From Pseudomonas vanderleydeniana (lineage in GTDB: Bacteria; Pseudomonadota; Gammaproteobacteria; Pseudomonadales; Pseudomonadaceae): 64,000 bases of DNA. The position numbers and the translations under genes were made by a program. The stretch spans positions 913,501-977,500 of the forward strand of contig NZ_CP077093.1 in NCBI RefSeq assembly GCF_014268755.2, read 5' to 3'. Shown here in pieces: positions 1 through 10,102 of the stretch. The notes under the pieces were generated by a model. It searched no databases. It worked only from the letters and a program-made list of their open reading frames with translations, and was not told the origin of the DNA. Each line of letters begins with the position of its first letter. Within the stretch, counting starts at the first letter, position 1.

Positions 1-614
1 TCCAGATCGGCGAGGTCGAAGGACAGCGAGGGTTCCGTGCGGCTTGGCTTGGCAGGTTCGGGCTTGCGCTCGACCTTGCGTTCGCTCCTGGCGGCCGGTG
101 CCGGCTGGGTCGGTTCGTCGTCGGCCAACTCGTCGGGTTCGCTGGCGGGGGCGCTGAACAGGCTGCCGGACCATTGGGCTTCGTCATCGTCGCTGTCGCG
201 CCGAGCGCTGAAGGATTCCTCGTTGCCCGTGGTGTCCTGGCCGAAAGCCCTGGCCGGCTGGATTTCCCGCTGTTCCAGGCGGGCCAGTTCCTCGTCGAGG
301 TCCAGGTCGTCGAGGTCCAGCTCCTGCGCGGTCCATTGCTTCTGGCTGATCGCCCGCGGCGGCTCGGCGGGGGCTGTCGCCGCGGCGGGCGGCGGAGCCG
401 GTGTCACTGGCGCCGGAGGTGGTGCGGCGGGCGTTGTCGGCGGGTTGGCCGCCGCTTCCCGGGCCGCACGCTGCTCCAGCAGTTGTCGTGCGGCATTGAA
501 CACTTGCAGGCATGAACCGCAGCGCACGACACCACGCGCCACGCTCAATTGGGCATGGCTGACGCGAAAGCTGGTTTGGCAATGCGGGCACTGGGTGACG
601 AAGCTGTCGGTCAT
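1..614 (-). CDS. DUF3426 zinc-ribbon protein (C-terminus cut by window edge)
   Basis: The reading frame starts at an ATG complementary to 612-614 and stays open to base 1, so about 204 N-terminal residues are visible. The first 40 residues hold a zinc ribbon of the MJ0042 type, CPHC at residues 9-12 and CGSC at about 32-35, followed by a long Ala/Pro-rich and acidic linker. This is the architecture of the DUF3426 proteins that follow prmA in Pseudomonas; the membrane segment and DUF3426 domain would lie left of the window. It starts 30 bp after the prmA stop on the same strand, so co-transcription is likely. The biochemical role is unknown. Low-complexity sequence in the linker creates spurious open frames on both strands. 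Confidence 0.85.
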   Translation of the reverse strand, partial: MTDSFVTQCPHCQTSFRVSHAQLSVARGVVRCGSCLQVFNAARQLLEQRAAREAAANPPTTPAAPPPAPVTPAPPPAAATAPAEPPRAISQKQWTAQELDLDDLDLDEELARLEQREIQPARAFGQDTTGNEESFSARRDSDDDEAQWSGSLFSAPASEPDELADDEPTQPAPAARSERKVERKPEPAKPSRTEPSLSFDLADL

Positions 615-644
615 GCGGCGATCCGGTTCATGCAAGCGCCCATT

Positions 645-1523
645 CTAGCGCCGACGGCCAGTGATGCGCACCCAGCCGTCGCGATCGGCGATCGGGTCCA
701 GATCGAAGTCCTTGGCATAGGCGGCGGCCACTTCCTCGCCCTGCTCGGCGAGGATGCCGGACAGCGCCAGGCGCCCGCCAGGCTTGACCAGGGTCGACAG
801 TTGCGGGGCCAGGGAAACCAGCGGGCCCGCGAGAATGTTCGCCACCAGGACATCGGCCTGCATCTGCGGCAACTGCTCGGGCAGGTACAGCGGGAACAGC
901 TCTTCGGCGATGTTGTTGCGCCCGGCGTTGTCGCGGGACGCCTCCAGGGCCTGCACGTCGATGTCGGTGCCGACCGCTTCGCGAGCGCCCAGCAGCAGGG
1001 CGGCAATCGCCAGGATGCCCGAACCGCAGCCGAAATCGAGGACGTTGCAGTCCTTGAGGTCCTGGCCGTCGAGCCATTCCAGGCACAGGGCGGTGGTCGG
1101 GTGGGTACCGGTGCCGAAGGCCAGGCCCGGATCGAGCAGCAGGTTGACCGCTCCCGGTTCCGGCGCGGCGTGCCAGCTCGGCACGATCCACAGGCGCTGG
1201 CCGAAGCGCATCGGCTGGAAGTTGTCCATCCAGCTGCGTTCCCAGTCCTGGTCCTCGATCACTTCGTAGTGGTGTTCGGGCAGCGGGGCGCCGGTCAGCA
1301 GCTCGAGGTGCGCCAGCACGCTGGTCGCCTCGGTGTCGGCTTCGAACAGGGCCAGCAGGTGGGTGTGGGACCACAGCGGGGTGGTGTTGAGTTCGGGTTC
1401 GAAAATCGGTTGATCTTCGGCGTCCATGAAGGTCACCGAAACAGCGCCGATTTCAAGGAAAGCGTCTTCGTAGGTTTCGGCTTGTTCCGGGCTGATGGCG
1501 AGGCGTACTTGCAGCCAAGGCAT
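645..1523 (-). CDS. prmA: Ribosomal protein L11 methyltransferase
   Basis: The 292-residue product matches PrmA, which trimethylates ribosomal protein L11 using S-adenosylmethionine. The SAM-binding glycine motif [15 protein letters not shown] is present in the C-terminal half, preceded by the signature [16 protein letters not shown]. The N-terminal part from MPWLQVRL is the substrate-recognition domain. I chose the ATG at 1523 rather than the upstream ATG at 1553 because family members begin at MPWLQV and have about 293 residues. It lies between the accBC terminator and the DUF3426 gene, the order found in other pseudomonads. Confidence 0.97.
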   Translation of the reverse strand: MPWLQVRLAISPEQAETYEDAFLEIGAVSVTFMDAEDQPIFEPELNTTPLWSHTHLLALFEADTEATSVLAHLELLTGAPLPEHHYEVIEDQDWERSWMDNFQPMRFGQRLWIVPSWHAAPEPGAVNLLLDPGLAFGTGTHPTTALCLEWLDGQDLKDCNVLDFGCGSGILAIAALLLGAREAVGTDIDVQALEASRDNAGRNNIAEELFPLYLPEQLPQMQADVLVANILAGPLVSLAPQLSTLVKPGGRLALSGILAEQGEEVAAAYAKDFDLDPIADRDGWVRITGRRR

Positions 1524-1635
1524 GGCGGGCACCTGTGAATAAGAAATGTGCAACCTGGGTGGTTGCGAGAAACGCGGCAGTTTACGCCAGCGCGATGCTT
1601 TGTGGGAGTGGGCTTGTGGGGATCGGCCCCGGGGG

Positions 1636-1673
1636 TAAAAACGACAAGGCCGCTCGAAAGCGGCCTTGTCGTT
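1636..1673 (-). terminator. Rho-independent terminator of the aroQ-accBC operon
   Basis: A perfect 15-bp stem (arms 1640-1654 and 1659-1673, loop CGAA) lies 12 bp after the accC stop. Read on the minus strand it is followed by a run of five T residues (plus-strand A run at 1637-1641). It separates accC from prmA. Confidence 0.92.
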
Positions 1674-1685
1674 CGGATCACCGAC

Positions 1686-3044
1686 TCACTGGTGGGCGAG
1701 CTTGTGTTCCAGGTAGTGAATGTTCACACCACCTTCGCAGAAGCCTGCGTCGCGAACCAGGTCACGGTGCAGCGGGATGTTGGTCTTGATCCCGTCCACC
1801 ACGACTTCGTCCAGGGCATTGCGCATGCGCGCCATGGCTTCGTCGCGGGTGGCTCCCCAGGTGATCAGCTTGCCGATCAGGGAGTCATAGTTCGACGGAA
1901 CCTTGTAGCCGCTGTACAGGTGCGAATCGACCCGCACGCCGTTGCCGCCTGGAGCATGGAAATGCTTGACCAGGCCTGGGCTCGGGATGAAGGTTTTCGG
2001 GTCTTCGGCGTTGATCCGGCACTCCAGGGCGTGACCGTGGATCTTCACGTCGTCCTGGGTGTACGACAGCGGATTGCCAGCGGCGATGCTCAGCATCTCC
2101 TTGACGATATCGATGCCGGTGACCATTTCCGATACCGGGTGCTCCACTTGCACGCGAGTGTTCATCTCGATGAAGTAGAAACGGCCGTTCTCGTACAGGA
2201 ACTCGAAAGTACCGGCACCACGGTAGCCGATGTCGATACAGGCCTGGACGCAGCGAGCGAGGACTTCCTTGCGCGCGTCTTCGTCGATACCCGGTGCCGG
2301 AGCTTCCTCCAGGACCTTCTGGTGACGACGTTGCAGCGAGCAGTCACGGTCGCCCAGGTGGATCGCATGGCCCTGGCCGTCGGAAATCACCTGGACTTCC
2401 ACGTGACGTGGGTTGGTCAGGAACTTTTCCAGGTAGACCATCGGGTTGCTGAACCAGGCGCCGGCCTCTTCACGAGTCTGCTTGGCCGCTTCGACCAGCT
2501 CTTCCTCGCTGTGCACCACACGCATGCCACGGCCACCGCCGCCGCCTGCCGCCTTGATGATCACCGGGTAGCCGACTTCGCGACCGATGCGCAGGGCGGT
2601 TTCCGGATCTTCAGGCAGTGGGCCGTCGGAGCCGGGTACGGTCGGTACGCCAGCCGCGATCATGGCGGCCTTGGCCGAAACCTTGTCACCCATCAGGCGA
2701 ATGGTGTCGGCTTTCGGGCCGATGAAGGCAAAACCGGATTTCTCGACCTGTTCGGCGAAATCGGCGTTTTCCGCGAGGAAGCCGTAGCCTGGGTGAATCC
2801 CCGTGGCGCCAGTGACTTCGGCAGCCGCGATGATGTTCGGGATGTTCAGGTACGAGTGGGTGGCCAGGGGCGGGCCGATGCAGATGCTTTCGTCCGCCAG
2901 TTTCACGTGCATCAGTTCCGTATCGGCCGTCGAGTAAACAGCTACGGTCTTGATGCCCTGTTCCTTACAGGCGCGCAGGATACGCAGAGCAATCTCGCCA
3001 CGGTTGGCGATCAGGACTTTTTCCAGCTTCGCAGGTTTGGACAT
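1686..3044 (-). CDS. accC: Acetyl-CoA carboxylase, biotin carboxylase subunit
   Basis: This 452-residue protein carboxylates the biotin carried by AccB, using ATP and bicarbonate, in the first committed step of fatty-acid synthesis. It has the biotin carboxylase N-domain ([17 protein letters not shown]), the ATP-grasp glycine loop [10 protein letters not shown], the [15 protein letters not shown] region, and the conserved [20 protein letters not shown] active-site stretch. I chose the start at MSKPAKLEK (ATG complementary to 3042-3044), which has a GGAG ribosome site; the ATG at 3065 would overlap the accB stop. It follows accB by 17 bp and is the last gene of aroQ-accB-accC. Confidence 0.98.
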   Translation of the reverse strand: MSKPAKLEKVLIANRGEIALRILRACKEQGIKTVAVYSTADTELMHVKLADESICIGPPLATHSYLNIPNIIAAAEVTGATGIHPGYGFLAENADFAEQVEKSGFAFIGPKADTIRLMGDKVSAKAAMIAAGVPTVPGSDGPLPEDPETALRIGREVGYPVIIKAAGGGGGRGMRVVHSEEELVEAAKQTREEAGAWFSNPMVYLEKFLTNPRHVEVQVISDGQGHAIHLGDRDCSLQRRHQKVLEEAPAPGIDEDARKEVLARCVQACIDIGYRGAGTFEFLYENGRFYFIEMNTRVQVEHPVSEMVTGIDIVKEMLSIAAGNPLSYTQDDVKIHGHALECRINAEDPKTFIPSPGLVKHFHAPGGNGVRVDSHLYSGYKVPSNYDSLIGKLITWGATRDEAMARMRNALDEVVVDGIKTNIPLHRDLVRDAGFCEGGVNIHYLEHKLAHQ

Positions 3045-3061
3045 CGAAGGCACTCCGCGGT

Positions 3062-3523
3062 TCAAACGATGGTGAACAGCGGCTGGTCATACTCAACCGG
3101 CTGACCGTTTTCTACCAGGATTGATTCGATCACACCGCTGGCTTCGGCCTGGATGTGGTTCATCATCTTCATCGCTTCGACGATGCAGATGGTGTCGCCT
3201 TTCTTGACGGTCTGGCCGACTTCGACGAATGGAGCCGAGGTTGGCGACGGGGTGCGGTAGAAGGTACCGACCATCGGCGACTTGACCACGAAGCCGTTCA
3301 GCTTCGGTGCAGCGGCTTCAGGCGCAGCGGCTGCGGCAGCTGGGGCGGCCGGTGCAGCGGCTGGAGCCGGAGCCTGTACAGGTGCAGGCGCGTAGTACTG
3401 CTGCGCCGGGGCCTTGCTGTGGCGACTGATGCGTACGGACTCTTCGCCTTCCTTGATCTCGAGCTCGTCGATGCCGGACTCTTCCAGCAATTCGATCAGT
3501 TTCTTAACTTTACGGATATCCAT
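3062..3523 (-). CDS. accB: Acetyl-CoA carboxylase, biotin carboxyl carrier protein
   Basis: The 153-residue BCCP subunit carries biotin on the lysine of the motif EAMKMMN near its C-terminus. The order is a short helical N-terminus ([18 protein letters not shown]), a flexible Ala/Pro-rich linker at about residues 38-74, and the biotinyl domain beginning [15 protein letters not shown]. The length and layout are typical of gammaproteobacterial AccB. It sits between aroQ (48-bp gap) and accC (17-bp gap) on one strand. Confidence 0.98.
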   Translation of the reverse strand: MDIRKVKKLIELLEESGIDELEIKEGEESVRISRHSKAPAQQYYAPAPVQAPAPAAAPAAPAAAAAAPEAAAPKLNGFVVKSPMVGTFYRTPSPTSAPFVEVGQTVKKGDTICIVEAMKMMNHIQAEASGVIESILVENGQPVEYDQPLFTIV

Positions 3524-3571
3524 GAATCATCAACTCCCAAGGGTCGGTCAGGGGCGTTTATCGCTTGTCGT

Positions 3572-4024
3572 TCAAGCTGTTGCCAGTCTTTCAAGCTGCT
3601 CTAGGGCGGCCTCCAGGGCCAGTCGGTAACCGCTGGCGCCAAGGCCGCAGATCACTCCTACCGCTACATCTGAAAAGTAGGAGTGATGGCGGAAAGGTTC
3701 GCGTTTGTGCACGTTCGAAAGGTGCACTTCGATGAATGGGATGCTCACCGCCAGCAACGCGTCACGTAATGCGACACTTGTATGTGTAAAAGCTGCCGGA
3801 TTGATGAGGATGAAATCCACGCCTTCGCCGCGCGCGGCATGGATTCGCTCGATCAGTTCGTACTCGGCATTGCTTTGCAGATACATCAGGTGGTGCCCGG
3901 CTTCCCGGGCCCGGCGCTCCAGATCCTGGTTGATTTCGGGCAGCGTGACGGCGCCGTAGACGCCCGGTTCGCGGGTGCCCAGCAGGTTCAGGTTGGGTCC
4001 GTGCAGGACCAGTAGGGTCGCCAT
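3572..4024 (-). CDS. aroQ: 3-dehydroquinate dehydratase, type II
   Basis: The 150-residue product matches type II dehydroquinases, which dehydrate 3-dehydroquinate in the shikimate pathway as a dodecamer. The opening [18 protein letters not shown] contains the catalytic Arg18 and Tyr23, and [18 protein letters not shown] contains the conserved histidine. It is the first gene of an operon with accB and accC, a long-standing arrangement in this genus. In the P. aeruginosa order I remember, dipZ/dsbD lies upstream, but here the neighbour is the chemoreceptor gene. Confidence 0.97.
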   Translation of the reverse strand: MATLLVLHGPNLNLLGTREPGVYGAVTLPEINQDLERRAREAGHHLMYLQSNAEYELIERIHAARGEGVDFILINPAAFTHTSVALRDALLAVSIPFIEVHLSNVHKREPFRHHSYFSDVAVGVICGLGASGYRLALEAALEQLERLATA

Positions 4025-4255
4025 CGGCTGTTTCCTTGTTATCGGTGCGCAGTGGTCAATGCGCGCCGACTATGCCGCAAAGCGCGGATGACTGTCCAGT
4101 TGACTGCAATAGCCAGCACGATGTCCGATGTTCGCGAAAAATTTGTGACTCGTTTATTGAAACCGGTCATCCCTGTTCGCAACAGGTTCGGCGAAGTTGG
4201 CTGTGGGAGCCGACCGTGAGTTCACAAAACGACCGATTGGACGATGCCTTGGGCG

Positions 4256-4287
4256 AAAACGCCTGCCGCGAAGAAGGGTAGCAGGCG
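4256..4287 (-). terminator. Possible terminator after the chemoreceptor gene
   Basis: Seven-base arms at 4260-4266 and 4281-4287 enclose a 14-nt loop. On the minus strand the stem is followed by four T residues. It lies about 25 bp beyond the stop of the gene ending at 4313. The loop is long and the T run short, so this is a weak call. The rest of 4025-4255 shows no gene. Confidence 0.4.
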
Positions 4288-4312
4288 CGTGGAAAATGGT
4301 CGGGCCGCGTGC

Positions 4313-6274
4313 TCAGACGCGGAAGGCCTGCACCGCCGTGTTCAACTGCGTGCCCAGCTCCAGCAGGCGTTCGCCCTGGCTGCGGCCTTCGCCGATACGC
4401 AGCAGGTTGTCTTCGCCCAATTGGTGGATCCGTTCGCTGTGATCACGGATCTCGCTGACCGCGCCACTTTGCTGGGCGGTCACATCGGCAATACGCACGG
4501 CGGTGTCGGAGATGGTCTGGATCGCGCCGACGATCTCGTCCAGCGCGCCGTCGGCCGCCTGGGCCTGGTTGGCGGTGGCCTCGGCGTGTTCGACCTGGGC
4601 GCGCATACCCTCCACCGACTCGCGCGCGGCGGTCTGCAGCCCGGCGATCAGGTTCTGGATTTCACCGGTGGCCCCGGCAGTGCGCTGGGCCAGGGTCCTG
4701 ACCTCTTCGGCGACCACGGCGAAGCCGCGACCCATTTCCCCGGCCCGGGCGGCTTCGATGGCGGCGTTGAGGGCCAGCAGGTTGGTCTGGTCGGCGATCG
4801 AGCGGATCACGGTCAGGACGCCGCCGATGGTGGCCGACTCTTCGGCCAGGTGTTCGATCATCTGTGCATTGCCCTGCACCTCGCCAACCAGCGCGTGCAG
4901 GCCGGCCAGGCTCATGCCGATGACCTTCTGCCCGTGTTCCACGGCCAGGCCGGCGCTACGACTGGCATCGGCCGCCTGGCTGGCATCGCCGGTGACCTGC
5001 TGGATCGTCGCTTCCAGTTCTCCCAGCGCGTCACGGATCTGCCCGGTGTCGCCGGCCTGGCGCTCGGCGCCGCTGTGCAGGCCGCTGCTGAGATCGGCCA
5101 GGGTCCGGCTGCTGCCGGCCACTTGCTCGGCGTTCTCGCGGATGGTCCCCACCAGGTCCACCAGATAAGCGCGCAGGCGGTTCAGCGAAGCCTCGATATC
5201 GTGCAGTTCACGGTTGGTCCTGCCCAACTGGATATCCCGGCTGAAATCGCCTTCGGCCCAGGTCGACAGGGCGGGCGCAAGATTGGTCAGTACCCGGGCC
5301 AGCTTGCGTTGCAGGGTGTCGATCAGCAAGGCGATGAGCAGGATCAGGCCGATCATCGCGCCCTGCATCAGGCGTACTTCGCTCTCGATCTGTCCATGCT
5401 GGGCGCGGACCAGCGGTTCCAGTGCGGCAATGGCCTGCTGCACGGCGCCGATCTTGAGGTGGGTGGCGGTTGCCAGGTCGGCCCGGCGCTGGATCTGTTC
5501 GCGGGTACGGGCCAGTTCGGCCGGGTAGCGGGTCAGCAGGCTGCGCAATTCGCGCTTGAGGCCGACGCCGGTGTCTTCGGTCACAGCCTTCTCGCTGCTC
5601 TCCAGGCCCATCATGGCGTTGAAGTCGTCGGCGCTGGATTCACTGCTGGAAGTCACGCCGAGCAGGGGCAGTGCCTCCATTCGCTCCGCCTGGCTGCTGA
5701 TGCTGGCCAGTTCACGCTCGACGTCGGCGGCCAGCTCGCTGCGGCCGCTGCTGACCAGCTTGTCCCGGGCCAGGGACAGTTTCGCCAGGTGCGAGGACGC
5801 CGCCAGCAGCGGTGGCAGATAGGCTGCGGCTTCGGATTTCTGGGCGCCGGTGGCGTACTGGGTCAGTTGGTCCAGATTGCCTCCCAGCTCGCGTTCGGCT
5901 TGCAGCAGCAGGGCCTGCGGGTCGCCAGCGAGCTTGCCGGCGGCCAGCAGGTCGGTCTTGCTGAAGTCGCTCAGGGCGGCCAGGCTGGGGCGCAGGGTTT
6001 CGGTCATCGACGGGGGCAGTACGGCGATCTCCCGTTCGATCGCTTCGATGGATTGTCCGGCGCTGCTCAGGCGCAGGGCGTCGCCGCTAGCGAGGTAGTC
6101 CTCGATGTTGCGCGCGGCCTGATTCTGGAACTGTTGCGACAGGCCCAGGTAGCGCTCCATCAGTTGATAGGGGCGTTCCAGCGCCCGCTGCGACCACCAG
6201 AGCGTAGCCCCGAGTGCCAGGCACACGGCAACGAGCAACAGGGTATTGAGATTGGTCAGCAGCTTCAGGCGCAT
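4313..6274 (-). CDS. ctpL: Methyl-accepting chemotaxis protein, CtpL-type
   Basis: This 653-residue chemoreceptor has a first membrane segment at about residues 10-27, a long helical periplasmic sensor region to about 303, a second membrane segment at about 305-320, a HAMP region, and a cytoplasmic signalling domain whose tip includes [19 protein letters not shown]. The helical sensor and the position next to gcbA match P. aeruginosa CtpL (PA4844 from memory), known for chemotaxis at low phosphate and to chloroaniline. The symbol rests on synteny plus domain layout, so the ligand is inferred. No C-terminal CheR-binding pentapeptide is visible. Confidence 0.8.
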   Translation of the reverse strand: MRLKLLTNLNTLLLVAVCLALGATLWWSQRALERPYQLMERYLGLSQQFQNQAARNIEDYLASGDALRLSSAGQSIEAIEREIAVLPPSMTETLRPSLAALSDFSKTDLLAAGKLAGDPQALLLQAERELGGNLDQLTQYATGAQKSEAAAYLPPLLAASSHLAKLSLARDKLVSSGRSELAADVERELASISSQAERMEALPLLGVTSSSESSADDFNAMMGLESSEKAVTEDTGVGLKRELRSLLTRYPAELARTREQIQRRADLATATHLKIGAVQQAIAALEPLVRAQHGQIESEVRLMQGAMIGLILLIALLIDTLQRKLARVLTNLAPALSTWAEGDFSRDIQLGRTNRELHDIEASLNRLRAYLVDLVGTIRENAEQVAGSSRTLADLSSGLHSGAERQAGDTGQIRDALGELEATIQQVTGDASQAADASRSAGLAVEHGQKVIGMSLAGLHALVGEVQGNAQMIEHLAEESATIGGVLTVIRSIADQTNLLALNAAIEAARAGEMGRGFAVVAEEVRTLAQRTAGATGEIQNLIAGLQTAARESVEGMRAQVEHAEATANQAQAADGALDEIVGAIQTISDTAVRIADVTAQQSGAVSEIRDHSERIHQLGEDNLLRIGEGRSQGERLLELGTQLNTAVQAFRV

Positions 6275-6328
6275 TCAGGATCCTATCCACGACAAGAGTG
6301 GTAAGCGCCTGAATTTATTGCTGTTTGA

Positions 6329-7990
6329 TTACAGTGTTATGACCGAATCACTCGAATCCGGTGAAAAAGTGGCACTTTGCCTTGCCAGCTGCACCCGGTT
6401 GCGTCCGGCATGCTTGGCCCGATAGAGCGCTTCGTCGGCCTGGCTGGCCATCATCAGGCTGTCGCTGTCTTCCTGCAGTTCGACCACCCCGGCGCTGAAG
6501 GTGCACCACAGGTCTTCCGGTTGCGCCGGGTAGTGGATTTCCGCGAAACGCTGGCGAATCTCTTCCAGCACCTTATAGGCCGATTCCAGGTCGGTATCGG
6601 GCATGACGATGGCGAACTCCTCGCCGCCATAGCGGCCGATGAAGTCGGTCTTGCGCAGGCGTTGCTTGAGAAACAGCGCCAGGCTCTTGATTACCCGGTC
6701 GCCCATGGGATGGCCGTGGCTGTCGTTGACCCGCTTGAAGTGGTCGATGTCGAGCATCGCAAAGCTCAGCGGCTTGCATTCGCGGCGGGCGCGGAAGCTG
6801 CAGTCTTCGAGCAGTTGCAGGATGTGGGTGTGGTTGTACAGGCCGGTCAGGCTGTCGCGGATCATCCGCGCCTTGAGGTTGCGGGCACGGGCCGCGCGGT
6901 TGCGCACGGTGGTGATCAGGTGGCGTGGCTTGATCGGCTTGGTCAGGAAGTCGTCGCCGCCCTCGCTCATGGCGTCGAGCTGCTTGTCCAGGTCATCCTC
7001 GGCGGACAGGTAGATGATCGGTACGCTGACATAACGGTCGTTGTGGCGGATCACCTTGGCCAGTTCGGTGCCGGTGCAGGCCGGCATGTACATGTCGAGG
7101 ATGATCAGGTCCGGCTGGAAATCGGCGAGTTCGGCCATGGCCTGGATCGGATCGATCAGGGTCCGGGTGACGATCCCGGCGCTGTTGAGCAGGCGCTCGG
7201 TGTGCAGTGCCTGGGCACGAGAGTCGTCGATGATCAGCACCTTGTACGGGTCGTACTGGGCGACACAGGTCAGCACCTCGATCTTTTCCAGCAGGCTGGA
7301 GGCTTCCAGGGTGCCGGTGAGGAACTCCTGGCCGCCGGCGCGCACGGCGGCCAGGCGGGTCGGTGTGTCGGTTTCATGCAGGCTGAAAAACAGCAGTGGC
7401 AGCTTCTGTTCCAGCCCGAGCTGGGCTTCGGCGGCCAGGTGCAGGCCCATGCCGCTGCCACTGAAGTCGACGTCCATGACGATCGCCGCCGGCAGGCGCT
7501 CGGCCATGGAGGAGCGAAACGCCGCGACACTTTCCAGCGCCTGGGCTCCGAGCCCGAAGAATTCCAGTTGCTTGGCCAGCCGTTCGGCCCGTTCGTGGTC
7601 CTGCAGCATCACGTAGACCGGTTTGCGCAATGGGGGCAGGAAGGTGTGCTCGAGCTGGTCGCCATGACGCAGGCCGGTGCGTGACAGGCGCTGCATCAGG
7701 CGGTTGAGTTCGGTGATCAGGCCGCTGCTCAGGCGTCCACGGTTGGCGTCGACCGCTTCCAGCGAACGGTTGATGCCGTGGGCCAGCTGGATGTGTTCCG
7801 GCTGCTCGAAACGCTCGGCGAAGCGCAGCAGGCGCAGGTTCGCCTCACTGAGCTCGGACATGTCGCTGCCTGACCATTCGCTGCGCTGCAGGCGCTGCCA
7901 GATCTCCAGGATCTGGCGCGCCTGGTGAATGACCCGCTGGGCAAAGTGCTGCTTGAGGCGCTCGCGGTTGGGGTCTTCTGGCTCGCTCAT
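6329..7990 (-). CDS. gcbA: Diguanylate cyclase with two receiver domains, GcbA-type
   Basis: The 553-residue product should make cyclic di-GMP. Residues 1-115 are a helical region resembling an Hpt fold but without an obvious phosphohistidine motif. A first receiver-like domain (about 124-240) has lost the acidic pair and the conserved Lys. The second receiver (about 249-365) is intact, with Asp255/256, phospho-acceptor Asp299 and Lys351. The GGDEF domain (about 375-535) has GGEEF at 455-459 and an inhibitory-site RKTD at 446-449, exactly five residues before it. Order and location match GcbA (PA4843 / Pfl01_0623 from memory), which promotes attachment and dispersal. Confidence 0.9.
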   Translation of the reverse strand: MSEPEDPNRERLKQHFAQRVIHQARQILEIWQRLQRSEWSGSDMSELSEANLRLLRFAERFEQPEHIQLAHGINRSLEAVDANRGRLSSGLITELNRLMQRLSRTGLRHGDQLEHTFLPPLRKPVYVMLQDHERAERLAKQLEFFGLGAQALESVAAFRSSMAERLPAAIVMDVDFSGSGMGLHLAAEAQLGLEQKLPLLFFSLHETDTPTRLAAVRAGGQEFLTGTLEASSLLEKIEVLTCVAQYDPYKVLIIDDSRAQALHTERLLNSAGIVTRTLIDPIQAMAELADFQPDLIILDMYMPACTGTELAKVIRHNDRYVSVPIIYLSAEDDLDKQLDAMSEGGDDFLTKPIKPRHLITTVRNRAARARNLKARMIRDSLTGLYNHTHILQLLEDCSFRARRECKPLSFAMLDIDHFKRVNDSHGHPMGDRVIKSLALFLKQRLRKTDFIGRYGGEEFAIVMPDTDLESAYKVLEEIRQRFAEIHYPAQPEDLWCTFSAGVVELQEDSDSLMMASQADEALYRAKHAGRNRVQLARQSATFSPDSSDSVITL

Positions 7991-8313
7991 ATCTGGCTAC
8001 TGGTTAGACGAATGGCGGAGGGTGTAGTGGCTCTATGCTAGCACTTCTGCCGGCCAATGGATGTGCCATGCGTCAACTTCCTGAATTCATTTCGTGACCT
8101 TCCGGTCAGGTCTTGCAGTGGCGGTGATGGTCAACTGGGCGGCGCTTGCATGAAGCGTCCCGCGACAGCTTGATTTATAGTGGGTCGATGGATGGCAACG
8201 CTGCCGTGCCGTGATCGCCCGACGTCGTTGCTGATGCGAATTCAGGTGGGCAGGGCACGATGGGCCAGGGTTGTGGTCAACCGATGAACTCAAGTGATCG
8301 AAAGGATAGAGCC
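7991..8313. other. Intergenic region between divergent gcbA and DUF2333 genes
   Basis: This is 323 bp with no credible coding frame. It must hold the promoters for both divergent genes. I see no confident -35/-10 pair, repeat or RNA gene. A purine-rich AAAGGATAGAG just before 8314 serves as the ribosome site of the DUF2333 gene. Confidence 0.5.
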
Positions 8314-9381
8314 ATGCTGGACTGGAAAAAACGCGCAGGCAGCGCGCCGGAACGTGCTGCAGAACCCTCGCCGGCGCCCCGCGGCTACTTCTCTGGCCTG
8401 CTGTTCAGTCGTGCCCTGGCGACCCTGGTCGGGTTGTACCTGGTGGTGACGGTGCTGATCGGCTGGTACTGGAGCCAGGAGCCGGCGCTATTTCCTGTCC
8501 AGCAGAATGCGCAGATGGCTGCCGAGAAGCAGGGACGCAAGATGGTCGTGGGCTACACCACGGTCGAAACCCTCAAGACCGTCGTCGGTACCCTGCTCGA
8601 CAAGCCGGGCGGCTACCTCTCCAATGACCGTTTCCCACCGGGTGTCTGGCTGGACAATATTCCCAGCTGGGAATATGGCGTGCTGGTTCAGGTGCGCGAC
8701 CTGACCCGCGCCCTGCGCAAGGACTTCGCCCGTTCGCAGTCGCAGTCGGCCGAAGACGCCGACCTGGCCAAGGCCGAGCCGCGCTTCAACTTCGACAACA
8801 AGAGCTGGATGCTGCCGTCCAGCGAGGCGGAGTACCAGGAAGGCATCAATTTGCTGGATCGTTATGAGGCCCGGTTGTCCGATCCGAACCAGAACAATGC
8901 GCTGTTCTATGCCCGCGCGGACAACCTGAACAACTGGCTTGGCGATGTCGCCACGCGCCTGGGTTCGCTGTCCCAGCGCCTGTCGGCCAGCGTGGGTCGG
9001 GTCAAGCTGAACTCCGCGCTGAAAACCGAGAGCGTGGCGCCGGGCCAGGTGCCACAGGTCGACGAGGAGGTGGTCGAGACCCCTTGGCTGCAGATCGATA
9101 ACGTGTTCTACGAAGCCCGTGGCCAGGCCTGGGCGCTTTCGCACCTGTTGCGCGCAATCGAGGTCGACTTCGCCGACGTGCTGGCGAAGAAGAACGCGAC
9201 GGTCAGCGTGCGTCAGATCATCCGCGAGCTGGAAGCCTCGCAGGAGCCGGTCTGGAGCCCGATGATCCTCAACGGCAGCGGCTTTGGCGTCCTGGCCAAC
9301 CACTCGCTGGTCATGGCCAACTACATTTCCCGGGCCAACGCCGCGGTGATCGACCTGCGCCAACTGCTCAACCAGGGTTGA
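8314..9381 (+). CDS. DUF2333 inner-membrane protein
   Basis: The 355-residue protein has one membrane segment near the N-terminus (about residues 25-47, ending VTVLIGWYWS), after a short positively charged cytoplasmic stretch. The rest appears periplasmic and is conserved as DUF2333, with no assigned function. I chose the ATG at 8314 (MLDWKKRAG) because it has a purine-rich ribosome site; the frame extends upstream to 8260 without one. It is followed after 3 bp by the Nudix gene, so the two are probably co-transcribed. The same pair lies between gcbA and speA in P. aeruginosa as I recall it. Confidence 0.85.
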   Translation: MLDWKKRAGSAPERAAEPSPAPRGYFSGLLFSRALATLVGLYLVVTVLIGWYWSQEPALFPVQQNAQMAAEKQGRKMVVGYTTVETLKTVVGTLLDKPGGYLSNDRFPPGVWLDNIPSWEYGVLVQVRDLTRALRKDFARSQSQSAEDADLAKAEPRFNFDNKSWMLPSSEAEYQEGINLLDRYEARLSDPNQNNALFYARADNLNNWLGDVATRLGSLSQRLSASVGRVKLNSALKTESVAPGQVPQVDEEVVETPWLQIDNVFYEARGQAWALSHLLRAIEVDFADVLAKKNATVSVRQIIRELEASQEPVWSPMILNGSGFGVLANHSLVMANYISRANAAVIDLRQLLNQG

Positions 9382-9384
9382 TCG

Positions 9385-9930
9385 ATGAACGTCTCCCCGA
9401 ACGAGGCGGCGCACCGCGCCGCCTCCGATGCCGAGCAGATCGCCTGGGTCGACGACGAGGACCGCCTGCAGGGCAGCCTCGGGCGTGCGGACCTGCGCGA
9501 ACGTGGGCTGATCGGTCGCGGAACCTACATCCTGCTGTTCAATTCGGCGGGTGAGCTGTGCGTGCACCGGCGAACCCTGAGCAAGGCCATCTATCCCGGC
9601 TACTGGGATGTCGCGGCTGGTGGCATGGTGCAGGCCGATGAAAGCTATGCCGAGTCCGCGGCCCGCGAGCTGGAGGAAGAGCTGGGCGTCAGCGGCGTGC
9701 CGCTGACCGCCCATGAGCGTTTCTTCTTCGACCAGCCGGGCAACCGGCTCTGGTGCGCGGTGTTCAGCGCCGTCTGGGACGGGCCCCTGCGGCTGCAACC
9801 GGAAGAAGTGCTCGAAGCCCGTTTCATCCCGGTGGAGGCCGCCATAGCGGAAAGTGCACGCAAGCCTTACTGCCCGGACTCCCTGGCAGCCTTGAAGCGC
9901 TATTTGCAGGGCGTCGCAAAACCTTCATGA
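9385..9930 (+). CDS. Nudix hydrolase, YfcD-like
   Basis: The 181-residue protein carries a complete Nudix box (G-x5-E-x7-REL-x-EE-x-GV) at about residues 76-98, so a Mg2+-dependent nucleoside-diphosphate-linked hydrolase activity is expected. The flanking HRRTLSKAIYPGYWDV resembles the isopentenyl-diphosphate isomerase-like YfcD branch. The substrate is not predictable. It starts 3 bp after the DUF2333 stop. Confidence 0.88.
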   Translation: MNVSPNEAAHRAASDAEQIAWVDDEDRLQGSLGRADLRERGLIGRGTYILLFNSAGELCVHRRTLSKAIYPGYWDVAAGGMVQADESYAESAARELEEELGVSGVPLTAHERFFFDQPGNRLWCAVFSAVWDGPLRLQPEEVLEARFIPVEAAIAESARKPYCPDSLAALKRYLQGVAKPS

Positions 9931-10102
9931 AATGGCGCCGATTGGCTCTTGGGTCATCGGCCTTTTGCCGTTACACTGCGCGACTTTTCAAGCTCAGGCG
10001 GCCTGGCCTGCCTGAGTAGCGCTGCCCCTGCCTGAGTGGGGCTTCGCGGTCGTCGCCCCAGGGGCTTTCGACCAGTCTTTCGTCCTCCCAAGAGGATTGC
10101 CG

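Noticed and set aside
611..1006. Open frames on both strands inside prmA and the left-edge gene
   Set aside because: They are high-GC shadow frames without ribosome sites, in conflict with the clear PrmA and zinc-ribbon frames.
4244..6304. 686-residue plus-strand frame opposite the chemoreceptor gene
   Set aside because: The antisense frame reads as Gln/Gly/Ala/Val-rich sequence with no domain. The minus-strand frame carries the full chemoreceptor signature.
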